Below, in pieces: positions 5,408 through 10,533 of a stretch of 10,533 nucleotides of DNA. The DNA is from a bacterium (GTDB lineage: Bacteria > Chlamydiota > Chlamydiia > Chlamydiales > Rhabdochlamydiaceae): positions 1-10,533 of the forward strand of contig JAKAAD010000031.1 of the NCBI GenBank assembly GCA_021802305.1, given 5' to 3'. Every line of letters begins with the position of its first letter. The first letter of the stretch is position 1. The notes below the pieces were generated by a model. The model searched no databases. It saw only the letters and a list, made by a program, of their open reading frames with translations, and had not been told where the DNA came from. The translations under genes and the position numbers were made by a program.

Positions 5408-6636
5408 TAAAAAAGATAGCGGCTTCGCTTTTGTAAAAACGTTGCACGCTCATTTTTTTGAAACTCAATCAATTTCCATGCAAATTCCGTTGTATGTGCA
5501 ATGATATCCCACATCTCGGTATTCCCATTTACCTTACAAAAGAAGGTGCGTTTTTCAGGAGAAATGGATTGGATTCTTTGTTGGAATTCTTTGGGATAGA
5601 GTTTCTTAAGAGTATTGATGAGGAAATATTGGACGCGCACGACTTTATTCATCTGTGGATGAGTAAAGCGGAGCAGGGCTCCGTGACAATCTTCTCCTTT
5701 ATAGGGGCCCATAAGAGGACGAAAATGAAAAGGAACGAAAGAAACTCCGGGAAGATGAAGCAATTCGAGTTGTTTGCACAGCTCTTCTGCTTGGATCCAA
5801 GGGGCTCCAATTATTTTGAAGGGAAGAGGTGTTCCAATGCCAATGCTTACGATGTCGAGTTCTCCAAGAATCCCTGTTGCGGCATAGTAAAAAGGGGTAT
5901 CTGCTTCAGGAATATTTGGGCTCGTGGGAATCCATGTGAGCTCCGTATTTCCGAAATGCATCTCGCGTCGCCATCCAGTCATGCGCACAACTTCTAGAGG
6001 GCATTGAATGTGGTATTCCTCATTGAAATAGGTAGCAAGTTCTCCTACTGTCATTCCGTAGCGATAGGGAACATTGATATAACCAATGAAAGATCGACAT
6101 TCTGGCTTTAGCATGGGGCCTTCTACAATCATTCCCCCCAAGGGATTGGGTCGATCGAGCACGATAAGAGGAATCTTTGGATCTTGGGCTGCTTCTTCCA
6201 TCGCCATAAAAAGCGTGGATATATAAGTATATGAGCGACAACCGATGTCTTGCATGTCATATACAAGCACATCAACTCCTTGGAGCATTTCCTTGGTGGG
6301 TCTGCGCGTCTTTCCGTATAAGCTGTGAACAGGAATCTTTTGCAAGCTTGTGGTATCTACTTTTTCCCCTGCTCTTTGCAGCCCGGAAAAGCCATGTTCG
6401 GGAGAGAAGAGAGCGACGAGTTTTATTTCTGGATGATGGTAAAAAAGTTGCCACGTAGGGGAAAGATCGCTTGCAACGCCTGTGTGATTTGTGATGAGTC
6501 CAATGCGTTTTCCTTTGAGTTTTTCCCATTGGTTTTCCTGAAAAAAGCGATCTACGCCGAGTAATACTTTGCAGTGGATCGCAAGAGGAAGAAATAATAG
6601 GGCGATGAGAAAAAGGGCACGCTGTTTAAGAGGCAT
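5404..6636 (-). CDS. namZ: Exported DUF1343 protein, NamZ-like (GH171) exo-beta-N-acetylmuramidase
   Basis: The preferred start, ATG 6636, gives 410 residues with a signal peptide (positive MPLKQR, hydrophobic core to about residue 20), so the protein is probably periplasmic. Family landmarks are in place: ITNHTG (48-53), FSPEHG (77-82, with the conserved Glu80 likely catalytic), YDMQDIGCRSYTY (126-138), LDRPNP (160-165), TSPNIP (238-243) and GPYKGED (310-316). Characterised members (B. subtilis YbbC/NamZ, Tannerella NamZ) remove terminal N-acetylmuramic acid from peptidoglycan fragments; applying that here is inference. An in-frame ATG at 6645 is possible, and any longer form would run into putA. 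No ribosome binding site precedes either ATG; a TATAAT box ends 7 bases before ATG 6636. The gene ends inside the CIRCE element with no separate terminator, so read-through into groES is possible. Cys22 is not in a good lipobox. Confidence 0.88.
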   Translation of the reverse strand: MPLKQRALFLIALLFLPLAIHCKVLLGVDRFFQENQWEKLKGKRIGLITNHTGVASDLSPTWQLFYHHPEIKLVALFSPEHGFSGLQRAGEKVDTTSLQKIPVHSLYGKTRRPTKEMLQGVDVLVYDMQDIGCRSYTYISTLFMAMEEAAQDPKIPLIVLDRPNPLGGMIVEGPMLKPECRSFIGYINVPYRYGMTVGELATYFNEEYHIQCPLEVVRMTGWRREMHFGNTELTWIPTSPNIPEADTPFYYAATGILGELDIVSIGIGTPLPFKIIGAPWIQAEELCKQLELLHLPGVSFVPFHFRPLMGPYKGEDCHGALLRFTHPQMNKVVRVQYFLINTLKKLYPKEFQQRIQSISPEKRTFFCKVNGNTEMWDIIAHTTEFAWKLIEFQKNERATFLQKRSRYLFY

Positions 6637-6643
6637 CTCAACC

Positions 6644-6651
6644 ATTATATG
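6644..6651. promoter_or_regulatory. Overlapping divergent -10-like boxes between namZ-like gene and putA
   Basis: On the minus strand 6644-6649 reads a perfect TATAAT, with a weak TTCCCA 18 bases upstream (6668-6673). Its predicted start point falls at or next to the namZ-like ATG (6636). On the plus strand 6646-6651 reads TATATG, with a weak TTTAAG upstream (6625-6630, spacer 15), and the putA GTG begins 5 bases downstream. The gap between the two start codons is 20 bases. The -35 boxes are poor, so both promoters are tentative. Confidence 0.4.
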
Positions 6652-6656
6652 TAGTT

Positions 6657-9600
6657 GTGAGCTTAAATGGGAATTTTGATATAGACGAAAGTGTGACGAA
6701 AAGTGAATTGGCATCTCCTCAAATCCAGTCCATTCTGAAGCAACTTCATGCCGTGCATGGGAAGTCTCTCTCAGCAGAGGAAAGAGAGCGTGCTGCCATT
6801 GAGCTTGCTGCAAATCTCCTGACAGAAGCAAATCGCACGATAACGCACCGAGAAAAAAGAGAGCTCAAGGAACTTGCGCGCATGATGAAAGAGCCGCATG
6901 GGAAAATCTTCACCCTTCTTTTGACCGACAAATGTTTTCGGAGTAAAAAATCAACGCGCGTTGCAGACCAGTTGCTCTATTTGCTTGCGCAATTTGGGAT
7001 CCCTAATTACCTCTCTTGGGGAAAAAAGCTAAGTCTTCTTCTCTTTCAGTTTTTTGGCGAGCCATTGGCGTTTATTCTTGTCCCCTTTTTGCGCATGGTC
7101 ATACGTAGACAAGCCGCACGTGTGATTTTACCTGGAGAAGCTATCGCCATGAAGCAACATTTGCGAGCACGCATGAAAGAAGGGGTTCGACTGAACATAA
7201 ATCATTTGGGCGAAGCGATTTTAGGAGAAGAAGAAGCAAGGAGGCGGCACCAAATTTACCTCGCAGACTTGAAGCGAGAGGACATCGAATGCGTTTCTAT
7301 CAAAATTTCGACCATCTATAGTCAAATTCACCTTATAGGGTGGGAAGCATCTTATGAAGTTCTTGCAGAACGATTAAGAGGGCTCTATCGCGTAGCAATG
7401 GAGCACTCGTTTGTACGAAGTGATGGAACACGGGTACCTAAATTTGTCAATCTGGACATGGAAGAATATCGCGATTTGCTCTTTACAAAAGAGCTCTTCG
7501 TTCGCGTTTTGAGCGAAGAGGAATTTTTTAAGTTCTCAGCAGGAATTGTCTTACAGGCCTATTTACCTGATACACACGCGATTCAAAAAGAGCTCACAGC
7601 GTGGGCTATGGATCGAGTAGCGCGGGGGGGAGCTCCCATCAAAGTGCGCATTGTAAAAGGTGCAAATCTCGCTATGGAGCGCGTCGAAGCGAGCTTGCAC
7701 AATTGGCCACAAGCTCCCTTTTTGCAAAAAGTGGATGCGGATGCGCAATTCAAAAAGATGGTCGCGTGGGGCTGTACGCACGAGCGTGCTAAAGCTGTGC
7801 ATCTTGGAATTGGTAGTCATAATCTCTTTGACATTGCATATGCCCTTCTTTTGCGTGCAGAAAATCGCGTAGAAAAGGAAGTGCATTTTGAGATGTTGGA
7901 GGGAATGGCAAACCATGAAAGGAGAGTGATTCATAAGATTTCCGGGGATGTCTTGCTCTATTGTCCTGTTGCAAAGCGAAAAGATTTTCAAAGCGCAATT
8001 GCCTATTTGATTCGACGGTTGGATGAAAACACGTCAGCCGAAAATTTTTTGCGTACTATTTTTGATCTTCGTCCTGGAACAAAAGAATGGGATGAACAAG
8101 TGATTGCTTTTTCACAAGCATGCCATGAAATGAATGCGATGACTGAAGCCCCCAGGCGTACACAAAATCGAAATGCGCCTGCGTCCCCTGTTTCTATGCA
8201 TGCGCATTTTGAAAATGAACCCGATACGGATTTTTCTCTTTCGCAAAATCGCAAATGGGCGGAGGGGGTAGCAAAAAAATGGAAAGAGAGTAAGGGGATG
8301 AACATTCCTCTCGTCATTGCTGGAAAGGAACGAGAGAGCAAAGAACAAGGAATTGGGTACGATCCTGCCCATCATGGAGTTCCCTTGTATCGCTTTGCTT
8401 TAGCAGATGAGGGAATGATCGAAGAAGCAATTGCGCATGCAAAGAATCGAGAATTGTCATGGGCAAAGACAAATGTTGAAGATCGCTGCAATCTTCTTTC
8501 CAAGATCGCAGCCAAAATGCGTGAGAAAAGAGGAGATCTCTTAGGTGTAATGATGGCTGATGGGGGGAAGACAATTTTGGAAGGAGATCCGGAAGTGTCG
8601 GAAGCAATTGATTTTGCGGAATACTATTTGCGATCGATGCAGAAGATGCATATCTGCAAGGATATCGAATGGTCTCCTAGAGGAACGATTCTCGTCGCGC
8701 CTCCTTGGAATTTCCCCATTTCCATTCCTGCTGGAGGAATCTTGGCGGCGCTCGTCGCAGGCAATTGCGTTCTCTTTAAGCCTGCTCCAGAAGCTGTGTT
8801 GAGTGGTTGGATACTCGCTAATGTATTTTGGGAAGCAGGGGTTCCCAAAGATGTTCTGCAATTTATCAATTGTGTAGATGATCCCGTTGGAAACGTTCTC
8901 ATCAAAGATAGGCGCATCGACGGTATCGCTTTAACCGGAGGCACAACGACCGCACTTCACTTTTTGCGCGAAAGACCTGATATGTACCTTATGGCGGAAA
9001 CAGGGGGAAAAAATGCAATCATCGTGTCTGCTATGGCAGATCGCGACCTTGCGGTGAAAGATATTGTGCAATCTGCTTTTGGACATAACGGACAAAAGTG
9101 CAGTGCGTGTTCTTTAGCCGTGCTCGAAAAAGAGGTCTACAACGATCGACAATTTTTGCGAATGTTAAAAGATGCAGTTGAGAGTTTGAGAGTAGGGCCC
9201 TGCTGGGATTTTTCTGCAAAAATTACTCCTCTCATTCGAGAGCCAAACCCTGTGCTTCTTCGAGGGCTCACAACATTGGAAGAGGGAGAGTCTTGGCTTG
9301 TCAAGCCGAAGCCATCTTCAGAGAATCCCTTGCTGTGGACTCCCGGAGTAAAGCTGGGTGTGCGAAGAGGAAGTTTTACGCATCAAACGGAGCTTTTTGG
9401 CCCCCTCCTTGGAGTCATGTGTGCAGAAACTATCGAGCATGCCATTGACATCGTCAATGATACGCCTTATGGCTTGACGTCAGGCATACATACATTAGAC
9501 GAGCGCGAACAAGAGCTTTGGAAGGAAAAGATCGAAGCGGGCAATTGCTACATCAATCGCGGAGTGACAGGAGCGATCGTGCAACGCCAATCATTCGGGG

Positions 9601-10313
9601 GCACCAAAGCAAGCGCATTTGGACCCGGTGCAAAAGCGGGAGGGCCCAACTATGTTATGCAATTTTCTCATGCAAAACAGGTAGGGCTTCCCCAAGAAAA
9701 GCATCCGCTTCCCTATGCTGTGAATGAACTTACAGGGGTTTTGCACAAATTCCCCTTTTCCGCGGAAGAGTTAGGGATTCTCTATGCAAGTTTTGGCAGT
9801 TATGCTTATTGGGCAAAGCATTTTTCAGAAGAACATGACCCTACAAAAATCGTAGGGCAAGATAATATCTTGCGCTATCGCCCTCATAAGCGCATGTGCA
9901 TTCGCGTTGCCGACGAAGACAAGCCGTTAGATATTTTGCGCACATTAGCCGCAGCCCTCAGTTGTCAAGCACATTTTGAAGTGAGTTGGTCGCAAAATCC
10001 CCATCTTCTTCCCATGCGAGACTATTTGCACCACATCTCGCATCAACTTCGCTTTGTTTCAGAAAAAAATGAGGCATTTCTTGTGCGGTTGAAAGAGGGA
10101 GAATTTCGCCGCCTGCGCGTCCTTACACCACCCGATTCTTTGGTCTATGAACATGCCGCTAGGACCGGGTGCACGGTTCTTTCTTCTCCAGTATTAGCAA
10201 ATGGACGATTTGAATTGCTCCATTATTTCCGCGAAGTAATTTTCAGTAGAGATTATCATCGCTATGGCAATCTTGGTTTGCGCGAAAACGAACAACGCAA
10301 AGCGGTTTCTTAA
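6657..10313 (+). CDS. putA: Bifunctional proline dehydrogenase / 1-pyrroline-5-carboxylate dehydrogenase PutA
   Basis: PutA oxidises proline to glutamate in two steps, channelling the intermediate between an FAD site and an NAD site. In the 1,218-residue translation, residues 1-190 are a helical arm without a ribbon-helix-helix DNA-binding domain, so this is not a trifunctional PutA. The FAD barrel (about 200-470) shows Lys216, Asp267, RIVKGA (331-336), FEMLEGM and the proline-binding RRLDEN with Arg453-Arg454. The aldehyde dehydrogenase domain (about 550-1010) has PWNFP (683-687), Lys708, general base Glu781 in AETGGKN, nucleophile Cys815 in GQKCSA, and ELFGP (912-916). Residues 1015-1218 match the extra C-terminal region found in longer PutAs, suggesting the type B architecture. 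The GTG start (6657) lacks a ribosome binding site; GTG 6693 is an alternative. Proline from the host is a plausible energy source (inference). Confidence 0.95.
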   Translation: MSLNGNFDIDESVTKSELASPQIQSILKQLHAVHGKSLSAEERERAAIELAANLLTEANRTITHREKRELKELARMMKEPHGKIFTLLLTDKCFRSKKSTRVADQLLYLLAQFGIPNYLSWGKKLSLLLFQFFGEPLAFILVPFLRMVIRRQAARVILPGEAIAMKQHLRARMKEGVRLNINHLGEAILGEEEARRRHQIYLADLKREDIECVSIKISTIYSQIHLIGWEASYEVLAERLRGLYRVAMEHSFVRSDGTRVPKFVNLDMEEYRDLLFTKELFVRVLSEEEFFKFSAGIVLQAYLPDTHAIQKELTAWAMDRVARGGAPIKVRIVKGANLAMERVEASLHNWPQAPFLQKVDADAQFKKMVAWGCTHERAKAVHLGIGSHNLFDIAYALLLRAENRVEKEVHFEMLEGMANHERRVIHKISGDVLLYCPVAKRKDFQSAIAYLIRRLDENTSAENFLRTIFDLRPGTKEWDEQVIAFSQACHEMNAMTEAPRRTQNRNAPASPVSMHAHFENEPDTDFSLSQNRKWAEGVAKKWKESKGMNIPLVIAGKERESKEQGIGYDPAHHGVPLYRFALADEGMIEEAIAHAKNRELSWAKTNVEDRCNLLSKIAAKMREKRGDLLGVMMADGGKTILEGDPEVSEAIDFAEYYLRSMQKMHICKDIEWSPRGTILVAPPWNFPISIPAGGILAALVAGNCVLFKPAPEAVLSGWILANVFWEAGVPKDVLQFINCVDDPVGNVLIKDRRIDGIALTGGTTTALHFLRERPDMYLMAETGGKNAIIVSAMADRDLAVKDIVQSAFGHNGQKCSACSLAVLEKEVYNDRQFLRMLKDAVESLRVGPCWDFSAKITPLIREPNPVLLRGLTTLEEGESWLVKPKPSSENPLLWTPGVKLGVRRGSFTHQTELFGPLLGVMCAETIEHAIDIVNDTPYGLTSGIHTLDEREQELWKEKIEAGNCYINRGVTGAIVQRQSFGGTKASAFGPGAKAGGPNYVMQFSHAKQVGLPQEKHPLPYAVNELTGVLHKFPFSAEELGILYASFGSYAYWAKHFSEEHDPTKIVGQDNILRYRPHKRMCIRVADEDKPLDILRTLAAALSCQAHFEVSWSQNPHLLPMRDYLHHISHQLRFVSEKNEAFLVRLKEGEFRRLRVLTPPDSLVYEHAARTGCTVLSSPVLANGRFELLHYFREVIFSRDYHRYGNLGLRENEQRKAVS

Positions 10314-10407
10314 TCTCGTGTATGCACAATAATGCTAGAATCACCACTGAAGCGCAGGTTGGATTCACGGAAATTTTCACTCAAAATGGGGCAATTTCGG
10401 AAAAGAA
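10314..10407. other. Intergenic gap between putA and convergent tRNA-Pro
   Basis: These 94 bases hold no gene I can support. No convincing rho-independent terminator is visible for putA or for the tRNA: the only inverted repeats have short arms and long loops. Termination may be rho-dependent or occur inside the opposite gene. Confidence 0.5.
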
Positions 10408-10482
10408 TCTGGGTGAGAGGATTCGAACCTCCGACCACTAACACCCCATGCTAGTGCGCTAGCCAAGCTGCGCTACACCCAG
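10408..10482 (-). tRNA. tRNA-Pro (anticodon GGG)
   Basis: The minus strand folds as a cloverleaf. Acceptor stem CTGGGTG pairs perfectly with CACCCAG. Anticodon stem CTAGC/GTTAG (one G-T pair) encloses the seven-base loop ATGGGGT, giving anticodon GGG. The T arm is GGAGG-TTCGAAT-CCTCT and the discriminator is A. No CCA is encoded. The tRNA reads CCC and CCU proline codons. It converges on putA. Confidence 0.95.
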
Positions 10483-10490
10483 ATGCAAAA

Positions 10491-10519
10491 ATTTTAAGAT
10501 CGTTCTACACTTCTGTCAA
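10491..10519 (-). promoter_or_regulatory. Near-consensus promoter of tRNA-Pro
   Basis: On the minus strand a perfect TTGACA (10514-10519) is followed after exactly 17 bases by TAAAAT (10491-10496), a five-of-six -10 box. The mature tRNA begins only 8 bases below the -10 box, so the predicted 5' leader is one or two bases at most. Confidence 0.85.
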
Positions 10520-10533
10520 TGAAATCGATATGA

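Noticed and set aside
6637..6831. N-terminal extension of the namZ-like protein to an ATG at 6831
   Set aside because: It would overlap the PutA coding region and place a signal peptide in the middle of the protein; the signal peptide fits a start at 6636 (or 6645).
6657..10482. Functional link between putA and the adjacent tRNA-Pro
   Set aside because: The genes are convergent with separate promoters; the shared word proline is probably coincidence.

Overview
The window most likely comes from a member of the phylum Chlamydiae, probably an environmental, amoeba-associated relative (Parachlamydiales type) rather than Chlamydia itself. The grounds are a chlamydial-looking GroEL, a HrcA/CIRCE-controlled groES-groEL pair, and the order small hypothetical gene / Tsa-type peroxiredoxin / groEL / DUF1343 protein. 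From memory this resembles C. trachomatis CT602-CT605; that resemblance has not been checked. A large bifunctional PutA, absent from the reduced Chlamydia genomes as far as I recall, points to a less reduced relative. Genus cannot be assigned.

Left third (1-2191). A minus-strand gene runs off the left edge (1-1313). It encodes an unrecognised N-terminal domain, a 70-residue coiled coil of ten near-identical heptads, a hydrophobic middle, and what looks like the start of a C-terminal J (DnaJ) domain. Directly upstream, 1350-1979 is a decayed relative: one reading frame with a good ribosome binding site, broken by two in-frame stops, with the same heptad motif and a transmembrane segment. This accessory family is the least explained part of the window. 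A 212-base gap (1980-2191) separates it from the conserved block.

Middle (2192-6636). An unrecognised 135-residue gene on the plus strand shares its last four bases with the convergent peroxiredoxin gene. The minus strand then reads, in transcription order, namZ-like (DUF1343) - CIRCE operator - promoter - groES - groEL - tRNA-Arg(ACG) - peroxiredoxin, with gaps of 24, 12 and 21 bases after groES. This looks like a stress-response transcription unit with a tRNA inside it. The stop codon of the namZ-like gene lies within the CIRCE element.

Right (6637-10533). A 1,218-residue proline dehydrogenase / pyrroline-5-carboxylate dehydrogenase (PutA) diverges from the namZ-like gene across only about 20 bases. 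That gap holds overlapping -10-like boxes on opposite strands and no clear ribosome binding site, so one or both messages may be leaderless. A tRNA-Pro(GGG) gene with a near-consensus promoter converges on putA.

Taken together, the conserved block covers protein folding, peroxide defence, probable peptidoglycan turnover and proline catabolism. No insertion sequence, integrase, phage gene or CRISPR array was seen. The best candidates for something undescribed are the heptad-repeat/J-domain family at the left and the promoter arrangements at the two tight junctions.
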